From: Rhizobiales bacterium Y(2018)
GTDB taxonomy: Bacteria; Pseudomonadota; Alphaproteobacteria; Rhizobiales; Aestuariivirgaceae
Direction: 5' to 3'
DNA length: 64,000 nucleotides
Assembly (NCBI GenBank): GCA_005502925.1
Contig: SCPD01000006.1
Span: forward strand, 1 to 64,000
Shown here piece by piece: positions 54,688 to 63,324 of the stretch (position 1 is its first letter; every line of letters begins with the position of its first letter). The position numbers and the translations under genes are program-made. The notes beneath the pieces were generated by a model, which was given only the letters and a program-made list of their open reading frames with translations, was not told the origin of the DNA and searched no databases.

Positions 54688-55584
54688 TCATTCCTCATCG
54701 TGGAATTCGGCGGTGCGCGGCACGATGATCATCGGCACCGGTGCGTTGCGGATGATGCGGCTGCCATTGGAGCCGAGAAAGACCTGGGCCAGGGGACCGA
54801 TGCGGCCCGAGCCGATCACCAGCATCTCGCCGGGCTTCCAGCCGATGGAAGAGAGTGCCTCTTTCCAGTTGGCGCCGTCGCCGATCTGAGTCTTGACCGG
54901 CACGTCGCTCTGCAACTCGGCCAGCAGCGCCTTCTGCGTCGCGGTCGCTTGGTTCTTCCATTGATTGGCGACGAGATTTTCGCTCCGGTAGCCGGCGCCC
55001 GTCGGATACATCTGCTTGTCGCGCACCACGAAGGTGGAGAGGCGGAGCGGGACCTGATATTTGCGGGCGAATTTGAGGCAATATTCGACGGTGGCGCGCG
55101 ACTTGCGCGTCGCCGCGAAGGCGCAGGTCAGGCGGGTGAGCACCGTCTTCGGTCCCGCCTCGAAACCGCGCGGCGCCAGCGCCACCGGCAATTTCGACAG
55201 ATGCAGCAGGTTGCGGGTGACGCTGCCTTCCAGGAACTTGCCCGAAGCGGCGGTGCGCGAGGAGCCGAGCACGATGATGTCGGCGCCAAGTTCCTCGGCG
55301 GTGGCGATGAGGCCTTCCTCGGCCGAGTTGTTGTTGCGGGTGATGAACTGCACCGGCAGCTGATCGCCGACATAGGCCTTCGCCTTGTCGAGCGTCTTCT
55401 GCGCGTGCTTGTCGAGAAAGGCCGCATATTCCGCATCGACATTGGCCATCGAGGGATAACCCCAGGTCTTGGGCAATATCAGGCAGACGACGAGTTTCGC
55501 CTTGTCGCGTTTGGACAGCATCATGCCGAGCGACAGTGCTTCCTGTCCGCCGCGATCGGCCGAATAGGCAACCAGATATTTCAT
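54688..55584 (-). CDS. Tandem universal stress protein
   Basis: A 298-residue protein with two UspA domains, residues about 1-140 and 150-290. The first opens with KYLVAYSADRGGQEALSLG and has the ATP-type loop GSSRTAASGKFLEGS; the second ends GSGRIGPLAQVFLGSNGSRI followed by PVPMIIVP. Role unknown; its place between the permease and decarboxylase genes suggests it modulates transport or responds to the same signal. It lies 15 nt after the permease gene. Confidence 0.88.
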   Translation of the reverse strand: MKYLVAYSADRGGQEALSLGMMLSKRDKAKLVVCLILPKTWGYPSMANVDAEYAAFLDKHAQKTLDKAKAYVGDQLPVQFITRNNNSAEEGLIATAEELGADIIVLGSSRTAASGKFLEGSVTRNLLHLSKLPVALAPRGFEAGPKTVLTRLTCAFAATRKSRATVEYCLKFARKYQVPLRLSTFVVRDKQMYPTGAGYRSENLVANQWKNQATATQKALLAELQSDVPVKTQIGDGANWKEALSSIGWKPGEMLVIGSGRIGPLAQVFLGSNGSRIIRNAPVPMIIVPRTAEFHDEE

Positions 55585-55599
55585 GGCACCCTCCGCGCT

Positions 55600-57072
55600 T
55601 TACGACTTGGTGATGCGAGCTTTGGGCTCGAGCCGGGACTTCTTGACGCTGTAGAGGAAGTAGAAGACCGCCGCGAGGAACAGCCATATGCCGAACAGCT
55701 CGTAGACCTGCACCTTGAGGTTGGAGATCAGATAGAGCGAGGACAGGATGCTGAGGATGGGCAGCACCGGATAGAATGGCACTTTGAAGCCGCGCGGCAG
55801 ATCGGGCTTGGTGCGGCGCAGGATCATCACACCGGCCGAGACGACGATGAAGGCGGTGAGCGTGCCGAGGCTGGTCAGGTCCCACAGGATGTCGTTCGGG
55901 ATGAAGGCGGCGATGGCGCCGACGAACAAGGCCACCGCGATGGTGTTGGCGACCGGCGACAAAGTGCGCGGATTGACCCGGTGAAACAGCTCGGGGATGA
56001 GCCCGTCACGCGACATGGCGAAGAGGATGCGGGTCTGGCCATAGAGCACGACCAGTGTCACGCTGAACACCGAGATGACGGCGCCGATAGCGAGGATCAG
56101 CGCCGGCCAGTTCGAGCCGGTGAGATTCTGCAGGATGGTGGCGAGGCCCGCTTCCTGGCCCTCGAAGGCGGCCGCCGGTTGGACGCCGAGCGCCGTCACC
56201 GCGGTCAGCACATAAAGCGAGGTCACGATGATGAGCGCCGCGATGATGGCGAGCGGCAGGTTGCGTTTCGGATTCTCCACTTCTTCGCCGGCGGTCGAAA
56301 CCGCATCGAGGCCGACATAGGTGAAGAAGATGGTGCCGGCGGCGGCGCTGATGCCTGCGAAGCCGGCGGGTGCGAAAGGCTGGAAGTTGCTGGCGGAGAA
56401 ACCGGTGACGGCGATGGCGATGAAGAGGATGAGGACGCCGATCTTGATCATCACCATGACGGCATTGGCCTTAGCCGATTCCTTGGTGCCGCGGATGAGC
56501 ATCAGGCAGCAGAGGAAGACCAGGATGGCGGCCGGCAGGTTGATATAACCGTCGCCGCCGACGGCGAGCCGGTGATTGTCGGAAATGAGGGGAGCGGCGG
56601 AAAGCGCCGCGGGGAGACCCGAGCCGAAGACGATCTCGAACAGCTTGTTGAGATAACCGCTCCAGCCGATGGCGACGGCCGAGGCCGAGATGCCGTATTC
56701 GAGGACGAGACAGGCGCCGACGAAATAGGCGATGATTTCGCCTAAAGTCGCATAGGCATATGAATAGGACGAGCCTGAGACCGGGATCATCGAGGCCATT
56801 TCGGCGTAGCAGAGCGCGGTGAGGCCGGCGACGACGCCCGCCATGAGGAAGGAAATGATGACCGACGGCCCGGCGGTCGGCACGGTCTCCGAGAGAACGA
56901 AGAAAATACCCGTTCCGATGGTGGCGCCGACACCGAACATGATGAGCTGGAATAGGGTGATCGAGCGGCCGAGATGGCCATGCTCGGAATCGCCCCCTTG
57001 GGTTTCACTGATGAGTTTCTCGACCGGCTTCTTGCGCAGCAGCCGAAAGCCCAGCGTTTGCTGTTCTGACAT
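55600..57072 (-). CDS. APC-family amino acid permease (cationic amino-acid type)
   Basis: A 490-residue permease with about twelve helices. The start of helix 1 carries FGVGATIGTGIFFVLSETV, the unwound-helix GxG motif of the APC superfamily, and SYSYAYATLGEIIAYFVGAC is a helix-3 hallmark of the CAT/YfnA group. Cationic amino acids such as arginine are plausible. GGGAGG lies 6 nt before ATG 57072. It is first in the minus-strand catabolic operon and divergent from the Lrp gene. Confidence 0.9.
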   Translation of the reverse strand: MSEQQTLGFRLLRKKPVEKLISETQGGDSEHGHLGRSITLFQLIMFGVGATIGTGIFFVLSETVPTAGPSVIISFLMAGVVAGLTALCYAEMASMIPVSGSSYSYAYATLGEIIAYFVGACLVLEYGISASAVAIGWSGYLNKLFEIVFGSGLPAALSAAPLISDNHRLAVGGDGYINLPAAILVFLCCLMLIRGTKESAKANAVMVMIKIGVLILFIAIAVTGFSASNFQPFAPAGFAGISAAAGTIFFTYVGLDAVSTAGEEVENPKRNLPLAIIAALIIVTSLYVLTAVTALGVQPAAAFEGQEAGLATILQNLTGSNWPALILAIGAVISVFSVTLVVLYGQTRILFAMSRDGLIPELFHRVNPRTLSPVANTIAVALFVGAIAAFIPNDILWDLTSLGTLTAFIVVSAGVMILRRTKPDLPRGFKVPFYPVLPILSILSSLYLISNLKVQVYELFGIWLFLAAVFYFLYSVKKSRLEPKARITKS

Positions 57073-57266
57073 AATGTTCCTCCCGACACCCCTGTAGCGG
57101 CAACCGGTCTCGCAAGGTGGGATGCGGCCGGCCTTAGGCGTTCGATGGCGCTTGAGCGCGCTTATTCTTGACGGCGCTTTTACCGTGAAACGGCCAAAAT
57201 GTGCTGCCGTAGTTTGGGGCACGCACAAGCGAAGCTATCGACATGTGACCCCCGCAAAGTGGTTTC

Positions 57267-57286
57267 TGCTGTCCCACTCGACAGCA
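57267..57286. promoter_or_regulatory. Candidate Lrp operator between permease and regulator
   Basis: TGCTGTC (57267-57273) and GACAGCA (57280-57286) are a perfect seven-base inverted repeat with a six-base spacer. It is located in the 259-base divergent region, 45 nt before the regulator gene. Position and symmetry fit a dimer-binding site; the binding protein is not established. Confidence 0.45.
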
Positions 57287-57331
57287 TCCGCCCTTCGGTG
57301 TCAAATGGCTCTCCGCGGGAAGGGGTGGAAG

Positions 57332-57832
57332 ATGAAAGACAGCGACGCATCCGTGAGGCTCGACCATCTCGACCTCAAGATCCTGGCCAAGCTGCAGACC
57401 GATGCCCGCATCACCAACCAGGAATTGGCCGATGCGGTGGGCTTGTCGCCCAGCCCCTGCCTGCAGCGCGTCAAAAGGCTGGAGCGGGCCGGCATCATCG
57501 CGATGTACCAGGCGCAGATCGATATCAACAAAGTGTGCCGGCATGTCGACGTCATCGCCGCCGTCACCTTGAACAGTCATGGCCTCGAGGATTTCAACGA
57601 TTTCGAGAAGATGGTCGCCGACATGCGTTATGTCGTCGAATGCACCAAGGTGTCGGGCACCATCGATTATCTGGTGCGTTTCATCTGTCCCGATATCGGC
57701 TCCTATCAGATGTTGTCGGACGAACTCCTGAGGCTTGGTCCCAAAGTGGGAAATCTGAGCTCCTATATCGTGCTGAAGGCGGTGAAGCCCTATCGCGGCG
57801 TGGTGCTCGACGATCTCGTCAATCCCGGTTAA
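57332..57832 (+). CDS. Lrp/AsnC-family transcriptional regulator
   Basis: A 166-residue regulator. The N-terminal helix-turn-helix reads [20 protein letters not shown], then [19 protein letters not shown], typical of Lrp. The C-terminal RAM ligand-binding domain runs from about residue 80 ([13 protein letters not shown]). Divergent from the amino-acid cluster, it is the likely activator or repressor of that operon in response to the transported amino acid. The ATG at 57332 follows GGAAG; a 70-residue upstream extension is not family-like. Confidence 0.92.
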   Translation: MKDSDASVRLDHLDLKILAKLQTDARITNQELADAVGLSPSPCLQRVKRLERAGIIAMYQAQIDINKVCRHVDVIAAVTLNSHGLEDFNDFEKMVADMRYVVECTKVSGTIDYLVRFICPDIGSYQMLSDELLRLGPKVGNLSSYIVLKAVKPYRGVVLDDLVNPG

Positions 57833-57842
57833 TGGCCCTTCC

Positions 57843-58880
57843 ATGAAAGCCGTCTATTACGAAGCCTTCGGGCAGCCGCCGGTTCTCGCCGACCTGCCCG
57901 ATCCCACCCTCGGGCCCCACAGCGTGGTGGTCAAGGTCGAAGCCACTGGTCTTTGCCGCAGCGACTGGCATGGCTGGATGGGACATGATCCCGATATCGT
58001 CCTGCCGCATGTGCCGGGTCATGAGCTGGCCGGGGTCATCGTTGCGGCCGGCGCGCAAGTCCGGCGCTGGCGGGCGGGCGACCGCGTCACGGTGCCTTTC
58101 GTCGGCGGCTGCGGCAGTTGTCCCGAATGCGCCAGTGGCAATCAGCAGGTCTGCGAGAAGCAGTTCCAGCCGGGCTTCACCGCCTGGGGCTCCTTCGCTC
58201 AGTATGTCGCCATCGACTATGCCGACACCAATCTCGTCCGGCTGCCGGACGAGGTCGATTTCGCCACCGCCGCCAGCCTCGGCTGCCGGTTCGTCACCTC
58301 TTTCCGCGCCGTCGTCGACCAGGGCCGCGTCGGGCCCGGCGAATGGGTGGCGGTGCATGGCGCGGGCGGTGTCGGCCTGTCCGCCATCATGATCGCCAGC
58401 GCCATGGGCGCCAATGTCATCGCCGTCGACGTCTCGGCTGAGAAGCTGGCTTTGGCCAGGGAATGCGGCGCCACGACGGGCATCGATGCGGCGGCGACAA
58501 AGGACGTGCCGGCGGCGATCCGCGATCTGACCCAAGGCGGCGCTCATGTCTCGATGGACGCGTTGGGCTCGCCGGTCACATGCTTCAACTCGATCGCGTG
58601 CCTGCGTAGGCGGGGCCGCCATCTGCAGGTCGGCCTGATGCTCGCCGAGCATGCGAGGCCGCAGATCCCGATGGACAAAGTGATCGCCCATGAGATCGAG
58701 ATCCGCGGCAGCCACGGCATGCAGGCGCATCGTTATCCGGCGATGATGGAGATGATCCTCGCGGGCAAGCTCAAGCCGCAGAAGCTGCTCGGCAAGACGC
58801 TCACGCTCGATGAGGCGCCGGCGGCCCTGATGGCGATGGACAAGTTCGCCGGCACCGGGATCAGCATCATCGTGCCGTAG
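57843..58880 (+). CDS. Zinc-dependent alcohol dehydrogenase (MDR family)
   Basis: A 345-residue medium-chain dehydrogenase. Catalytic zinc ligands are in [12 protein letters not shown] (Cys), PGHELAG (His, Glu) and the structural-zinc Cys set [15 protein letters not shown]. The NAD(P) motif is [14 protein letters not shown]. It oxidises an alcohol or reduces an aldehyde, substrate unknown. It lies 10 nt after the Lrp gene and could be co-transcribed with it. Confidence 0.9.
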   Translation: MKAVYYEAFGQPPVLADLPDPTLGPHSVVVKVEATGLCRSDWHGWMGHDPDIVLPHVPGHELAGVIVAAGAQVRRWRAGDRVTVPFVGGCGSCPECASGNQQVCEKQFQPGFTAWGSFAQYVAIDYADTNLVRLPDEVDFATAASLGCRFVTSFRAVVDQGRVGPGEWVAVHGAGGVGLSAIMIASAMGANVIAVDVSAEKLALARECGATTGIDAAATKDVPAAIRDLTQGGAHVSMDALGSPVTCFNSIACLRRRGRHLQVGLMLAEHARPQIPMDKVIAHEIEIRGSHGMQAHRYPAMMEMILAGKLKPQKLLGKTLTLDEAPAALMAMDKFAGTGISIIVP

Positions 58881-59276
58881 TCAACGCCCGGATTTCCTTG
58901 TCGCGTCGTATCGTGCGCGCGCCTCATCGAGCTCGGGGAAGTTCAGCTCCGCCCAGCGGTCGAGGCCGGTGAGCACCTGGCTCAGGGAAATGCCGAGCGG
59001 ACTCAGGCGATATTCGACATTCAAGGGCACGGTGGCGAAATCGCGCCGTTCGACGAGGCCGTTGCGCTCGAGGTCTTTCAGGGTCTGCGTCAGCATCTTC
59101 TGCGATATGCCGCCGATCTTCCTGAGCAGCGCGCCGTTGCGCAGGGCGCCGTCGGCGAGAGCGCTCATCACCAGCACGCTCCATTTGCCCGAGATCAGCT
59201 CGAGCGCGTCGCGTGCCGAGCATTCGGGATCGAAGACGCTGGGGATGCTGTGAGGGGAAGGCAGTGTTTTCTTCAT
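58881..59276 (-). CDS. HxlR-family transcriptional regulator
   Basis: A 131-residue winged-helix protein of the HxlR family. Landmarks are a conserved N-terminal Cys (DPECSARDALELISGKWSVL), GGISQKMLTQTLKDLERNGL as the recognition helix, and VEYRLSPLGISL. Many HxlR proteins sense electrophiles through that cysteine. It is divergent from a flavodoxin-like reductase, its likely target. The ATG at 59276 fits the family better than one 9 nt upstream. Confidence 0.92.
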   Translation of the reverse strand: MKKTLPSPHSIPSVFDPECSARDALELISGKWSVLVMSALADGALRNGALLRKIGGISQKMLTQTLKDLERNGLVERRDFATVPLNVEYRLSPLGISLSQVLTGLDRWAELNFPELDEARARYDATRKSGR

Positions 59277-59279
59277 AGG

Positions 59280-59291
59280 CACCAAAAGGTG
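59280..59291. promoter_or_regulatory. Inverted repeat upstream of hxlR-like gene
   Basis: CACC-AAAA-GGTG lies 4 bases before the HxlR start codon in the divergent region toward the flavodoxin-like gene. An autoregulatory site is possible, but the half-sites are short and this could be chance. Confidence 0.35.
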
Positions 59292-59386
59292 TGTACTTGT
59301 CGCGGCATGCTGCCGATTATAGCTATCCCGTCATGTTCAATAAACCGGAGGAGCGCCGTCCTCCGTGAAACTGGATAAAGCCTCCG

Positions 59387-60025
59387 ATGAAAGCGATGAT
59401 ATTGAGCTCCAGTCCGCGCCGGACCGGTAATTCCGCCATCTTGGCGCGCGCCGTCGCTGAGGGAGTGCGCGATTCCGGCCATGAATGCGACTTTGTCGTC
59501 GCCGATGACGTCCTCACTGACTTTCTGAAAGACTGCCGCGTCTGCCGGCGCGCCGATGGGAGCTGCTCGATCGAGGACGGCTTCGCCGCCGCCTTCTTCG
59601 AGAATTATCTGCCATCGCAAGGCTTCATCGTGGCGAGCCCGATCTACTGGTACGGCATGTCGGCTCAGCTCAAGGCGTTCTTCGACCGGATGTTCTGTTA
59701 TATCGCGGCATCGTATCCCCAATCCTCCTCCGTCGTGGCGCGCATGCTGAGCAAGCGTATCGGGCTGGTCCTCAGCTCGGAAGAGACGTTTCCGACCGTT
59801 TCGGCGGGGATCGTGCAGCAGATCCAGGAATTCAGCCGCTACACCCGCTCGACCTTCGTCGGCACGGTCCATGGCTATGGCAATTCGCGCGGCGAGGTTG
59901 CACGCGATCCGCGTGATCCAGTGGCAAGTGCTTATCGTTTCGGGCGCGATTTCTTTTCCGCGCATGCGACCGACTATCAGATCGACACGCCGCGTTCGGG
60001 GCGGGTCTGGGGACCGGCCGCGTGA
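59387..60025 (+). CDS. Flavodoxin-family NAD(P)H-dependent oxidoreductase
   Basis: A 212-residue flavoprotein. The N-terminal FMN phosphate loop is SSSPRRTGNSAILARAVAEG, and SPIYWYGMSAQLKAFFDRMF is the standard isoalloxazine-contact segment. CRVCRRADGSC contributes three cysteines of unclear role. It is probably an NAD(P)H quinone or nitro reductase controlled by the divergent HxlR-type regulator. Confidence 0.87.
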   Translation: MKAMILSSSPRRTGNSAILARAVAEGVRDSGHECDFVVADDVLTDFLKDCRVCRRADGSCSIEDGFAAAFFENYLPSQGFIVASPIYWYGMSAQLKAFFDRMFCYIAASYPQSSSVVARMLSKRIGLVLSSEETFPTVSAGIVQQIQEFSRYTRSTFVGTVHGYGNSRGEVARDPRDPVASAYRFGRDFFSAHATDYQIDTPRSGRVWGPAA

Positions 60026-60108
60026 ATTGTCGCGAGTCGTCAGATGGTTAACGGCTTGGCAAGAACAGGGGCGCAGACTGGAGACGACATCCAGGAAAGT
60101 GCCGTGCC

Positions 60109-60522
60109 ATGCCCACGACCGCAGTGCCTGACGCCCCGGCTTTCACCTTGACCTGTCCGGCCAAGGACAGTCCCGACCATGAGGTGCGGGCGATCCGGGC
60201 GCGTGGCAATCTGCCTTTGATGATCGACGACCGGCTGCTGGCCGAGATCGCCAAGGGCGATCTCGCCGAAAGCTGGGAAACGGCTGTGCATCTGCCGGCC
60301 AACGCGCTCGCCGATATGAGCCGGCTCGCGGGCTCGCGGCTTGCCAATGTGCTCGACGACAATATCGATTCGGCCGATCTCACCGATGTGGTGAGCGACG
60401 CGGCGGTGCTGTTTCTGCTCGCCATGCGGCGCGCCGGGGTCAAGAGCCCCGACGATATCGGACCTTGCACTTTATTGTGGGACGAAGAGCGTCGTCAGGA
60501 ACTCATCCTCAAACGCGCGTGA
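60109..60522 (+). CDS. Small protein of unknown function
   Basis: A 137-residue protein without a recognised domain, signal peptide or transmembrane helix. It is largely acidic and alpha-helical in appearance. Codon use matches the neighbours, AGGAAAG lies a plausible distance before the ATG, and it ends 3 nt before the VOC gene, so it is probably expressed with it. Confidence 0.65.
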   Translation: MPTTAVPDAPAFTLTCPAKDSPDHEVRAIRARGNLPLMIDDRLLAEIAKGDLAESWETAVHLPANALADMSRLAGSRLANVLDDNIDSADLTDVVSDAAVLFLLAMRRAGVKSPDDIGPCTLLWDEERRQELILKRA

Positions 60523-60525
60523 GCC

Positions 60526-60969
60526 ATGGCCGAGACTGAAGCCTTCATGCCGGCGCCTGAGCTGGGCCGGTCTTTCCGGCCGGGCCTCGGCGTCAATCTC
60601 CTGATGCGCGATGTCGGCGACGGCGTACGTTTCGCCAAGGAGGTGCTCGGCGCCACCATTCTTCATGCCGATGCCGATTTCGCCGCCATCCGCTTCGGCG
60701 AAAGCGTGTGGATGCTGCATCACGACAATACCTATCGCGGCAATGTGGTGCGGGGCCTGGTCGAAGGCCTGGAAGGCCGCGGCGCCGGTGTCGAACTCCG
60801 GATCTACGGCCTTTCGCCGGACGAGGCGGAAGCCCGGGCCAGGGCCCAGGGCTTCACGGTGCTGGCGGGGTCGATCGACAAGCCGCATGGGCTTCGCGAA
60901 TGCGTCATCCTCGACCATGAAGGTTATGTGTGGGTGCCGGGCATCGGTATTCCCGATCCGACAAAATAA
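60526..60969 (+). CDS. VOC-family protein, possibly degenerate
   Basis: A 147-residue protein resembling the glyoxalase/bleomycin-resistance fold: LGVNLLMRDVGDGVRFAKEV, a FAAIRFGESVWMLHHDNTY strand, and LRECVILDHEGYVWVPG at the end. Metal-ligand positions are only partly conserved. Function unknown. It forms a pair with the preceding small unknown gene. Confidence 0.75.
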   Translation: MAETEAFMPAPELGRSFRPGLGVNLLMRDVGDGVRFAKEVLGATILHADADFAAIRFGESVWMLHHDNTYRGNVVRGLVEGLEGRGAGVELRIYGLSPDEAEARARAQGFTVLAGSIDKPHGLRECVILDHEGYVWVPGIGIPDPTK

Positions 60970-61065
60970 AGTCCGGAGCCTGGTTCCGGCCGATCCAGCG
61001 TGGACGTGTGCGCTCCTGCTCAGGCAGACCTGGGCGAACCACGTGCCAGTAATGATGCGGGTTCA

Positions 61066-61605
61066 TCAGCGCCGCCAGTCGAACACCGCGGTGACGAAGC
61101 CTTGCGCGTCATGCACGAATTCGTCGAGCAGCGACATGGGGGTGGGGCCGGCCGGCGTGACCTCGCCCGCCACTTCGCCTTGGGCGAAAGAGAGGCGCGC
61201 GCCGAACTTGCCGGCGATGTGTCGCATGCGGGCATTCTCGGTGAGACAGATCATATGGAGGCGCGCCACGCCGCGATTCTGGGCAGTGGTAAGGATGCGG
61301 TCCATCAGCTCACTGCCGAGGCCCTGGTCCTGCCAGTCTCCCTCCACCGCGAAAGCAGCTTCGGCATCGGGCGCCATGCCGCCGAATATGCCGCGTAATT
61401 CGGCCGAGGCACGGATCTCGCCGTCGATGAAGACGCCGAAGATGGTAGCATCCAGCCTAAAGGCGGTATCGACATAAGCGTCGATGAAATCGTCGGTGGT
61501 GACGCCGCCGAAACGCAACCGCCTGGCTTCGGGGGCAAGGCGCTTCAGATGGGCACGCAACGCCCCCAGATCGCCAAGCCATAACTTACGTAAAGTCTTG
61601 TTCAT
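61066..61605 (-). CDS. GNAT-family N-acetyltransferase
   Basis: A 179-residue acetyltransferase. The acetyl-CoA loop is DWQDQGLGSELMDRILTTAQ (motif A), preceded by AEAAFAVEGDW, and followed by a LHMICLTENARMRHIAGKFG motif B. The N-terminal RLRFGGVTTDDFIDAYVDTA is like those of protein-Pat GNAT domains but no nucleotide-binding extension is present. It is divergent from mmsA. Substrate unknown. Confidence 0.85.
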   Translation of the reverse strand: MNKTLRKLWLGDLGALRAHLKRLAPEARRLRFGGVTTDDFIDAYVDTAFRLDATIFGVFIDGEIRASAELRGIFGGMAPDAEAAFAVEGDWQDQGLGSELMDRILTTAQNRGVARLHMICLTENARMRHIAGKFGARLSFAQGEVAGEVTPAGPTPMSLLDEFVHDAQGFVTAVFDWRR

Positions 61606-61822
61606 AATAGATAAGTCCGGTCTCACATTGTGATTCCGACCTGGACTGTCCATCCCTAACGTGACAGAAGTTATGCTGCATTGCATCAAAATCAAGGAGA
61701 TTTTTTGTGCAGTGCATGATAGAAATTCCGGCAGCGCAGGGCTGATCCGAACGGCATTTTGGCGCATGTTCGGGATGACGAGGCGCCTGTAGAGGCGCCC
61801 ATAGCGCCATGCGGAGGATTTC

Positions 61823-63322
61823 ATGACCAAGACAATCGGACATTTCATCGGCGGCAAACGCGTCGAGGGCAAATCGGGCCGCTTCGGCGACATCTTCAAC
61901 CCCAATACCGGCGAGCTCCAGGCCAAGGTCGCGCTCGCGTCGCAAGACGAAGTCCGCGCGGCGGTCGCCAATGCCAAGGCGGCGCAGCCCGAATGGGCAG
62001 CGAAGAACCCGCAAGTGCGCGCCCGCGTAATGATGAAATTCCTCGAGCTCGCCAATGCGCATCGCGAGGAGCTGGCGCTTCTGATCTCGATGGAGCACGG
62101 CAAGACCATTCCCGATGCCTTGGGCGATCTGCAGCGCGGCCTCGAAGTGGCGGAATTCTGCACCGGCATCCCGCATCTCCTCAAAGGCGACTTCACCGAC
62201 GGTGCCGGCCCCGGCATCGACATGTATTCGATGCGCCAGCCGATCGGCATCGCCGCCGGCATCACGCCGTTCAATTTCCCGGCGATGATTCCCTTGTGGA
62301 AGGCAGCGCCCGCGATCGCCTGCGGCAATGCCTTCATCCTCAAGCCGTCGGAGCGCGATCCGTCCTGCCCGATGCGCCTTGCCGAACTCTTCCTCGAAGC
62401 GGGTCTGCCGCCCGGCATTCTCAATGTCGTCAATGGCGACAAGGAAGCCGTCGATGCGGTGCTCGATGATCCCGATGTCGGTGCGGTCGGTTTCGTCGGC
62501 TCGACGCCGATCGCCGAATATGTCTATACGCGCGGCACCGCGCACGGCAAACGCGTGCAGTGCTTCGGCGGCGCCAAGAACCACATGATCGTGATGCCCG
62601 ATGCCGATATGGACAAGGCGGTCGATGCGCTGATCGGCGCCGGCTATGGCTCGGCGGGCGAGCGCTGCATGGCGATCTCGGTCGCCGTGCCGGTGGGCGA
62701 AGCCACCGCCGATGCGCTGGTCGCCAAGCTCATCCCGCGCGTCGAGAAGCTGAAAGTCGGCCTCTCGACCGACCGCGAGGCCGATTACGGTCCGCTCGTG
62801 ACCAAGGCGCATCTCGACAAGGTGAAGTCCTATATCGATCTCGGCGTCAAGGAAGGTGCGGCGCTCAAGGTCGACGGCCGCGGCTTCAAGATGCAGGGCT
62901 ACGAAAACGGCTTCTTCCTCGGCGGCTCGCTGTTCGACAATGTCACCAAGGACATGCGCATCTACAAGGAAGAGATCTTCGGGCCGGTGCTCTCGGTGGT
63001 GCGCGCCAAGACCTATGAAGAGGGCCTGAGCCTCGCCAATGACCATGAATATGGCAATGGCGTCGCCATCTTCACGCGCGACGGCGATGCGGCGCGCGAT
63101 TTCGCCTCGCGCGTTCAGGTCGGCATGATCGGCATCAACGTGCCGATCCCGGTGCCGCTCGCCTATCATACGTTCGGTGGCTGGAAGCGCTCGGCTTTCG
63201 GCGATCTCAACCAGCACGGCCCCGATGCGGTGCGCTTCTATACGCGCACCAAGACGGTGACCTCGCGCTGGCCGTCCGGCATCAAGGAAGGCGCGCAATT
63301 CTCCATTCCGACGATGCGCTGA
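61823..63322 (+). CDS. mmsA: Methylmalonate-semialdehyde dehydrogenase (CoA-acylating)
   Basis: A 499-residue aldehyde dehydrogenase. ITPFNFPAMIPLWKAAPAIA and the catalytic Cys in GSAGERCMAISVAVPVG are diagnostic of MmsA, as is the FGGAKNHMIVMPDAD section that replaces the usual ELGGK glutamate. It converts methylmalonate semialdehyde to propionyl-CoA in valine or inositol breakdown, or malonate semialdehyde to acetyl-CoA. AGGA lies 6 nt before the ATG. Confidence 0.95.
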   Translation: MTKTIGHFIGGKRVEGKSGRFGDIFNPNTGELQAKVALASQDEVRAAVANAKAAQPEWAAKNPQVRARVMMKFLELANAHREELALLISMEHGKTIPDALGDLQRGLEVAEFCTGIPHLLKGDFTDGAGPGIDMYSMRQPIGIAAGITPFNFPAMIPLWKAAPAIACGNAFILKPSERDPSCPMRLAELFLEAGLPPGILNVVNGDKEAVDAVLDDPDVGAVGFVGSTPIAEYVYTRGTAHGKRVQCFGGAKNHMIVMPDADMDKAVDALIGAGYGSAGERCMAISVAVPVGEATADALVAKLIPRVEKLKVGLSTDREADYGPLVTKAHLDKVKSYIDLGVKEGAALKVDGRGFKMQGYENGFFLGGSLFDNVTKDMRIYKEEIFGPVLSVVRAKTYEEGLSLANDHEYGNGVAIFTRDGDAARDFASRVQVGMIGINVPIPVPLAYHTFGGWKRSAFGDLNQHGPDAVRFYTRTKTVTSRWPSGIKEGAQFSIPTMR

Positions 63323-63324
63323 CG

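Noticed and set aside
53107-56745. A 1212-codon plus-strand open frame
   Set aside because: It is antisense to the AruI-like, Usp and permease genes, all of which have clear family motifs. Its Arg/His/Asp/Gly-rich composition is what GC-rich coding DNA gives when read on the opposite strand.
45848-57072. A biosynthetic gene cluster for a natural product
   Set aside because: The C45 and ATP-grasp genes first suggested this, but the permease, D-amino-acid dehydrogenase, keto-acid decarboxylase, aldehyde dehydrogenase and Lrp regulator fit catabolism better, and no carrier protein or export gene is present.
61066-62442. A 458-codon version of the GNAT gene
   Set aside because: The extra N-terminal part is antisense to mmsA. 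The GNAT domain starts naturally at ATG 61605.
61586-63298. A 570-codon minus-strand open frame
   Set aside because: It is antisense to mmsA and has the biased Arg/Asp/His composition of a shadow frame.
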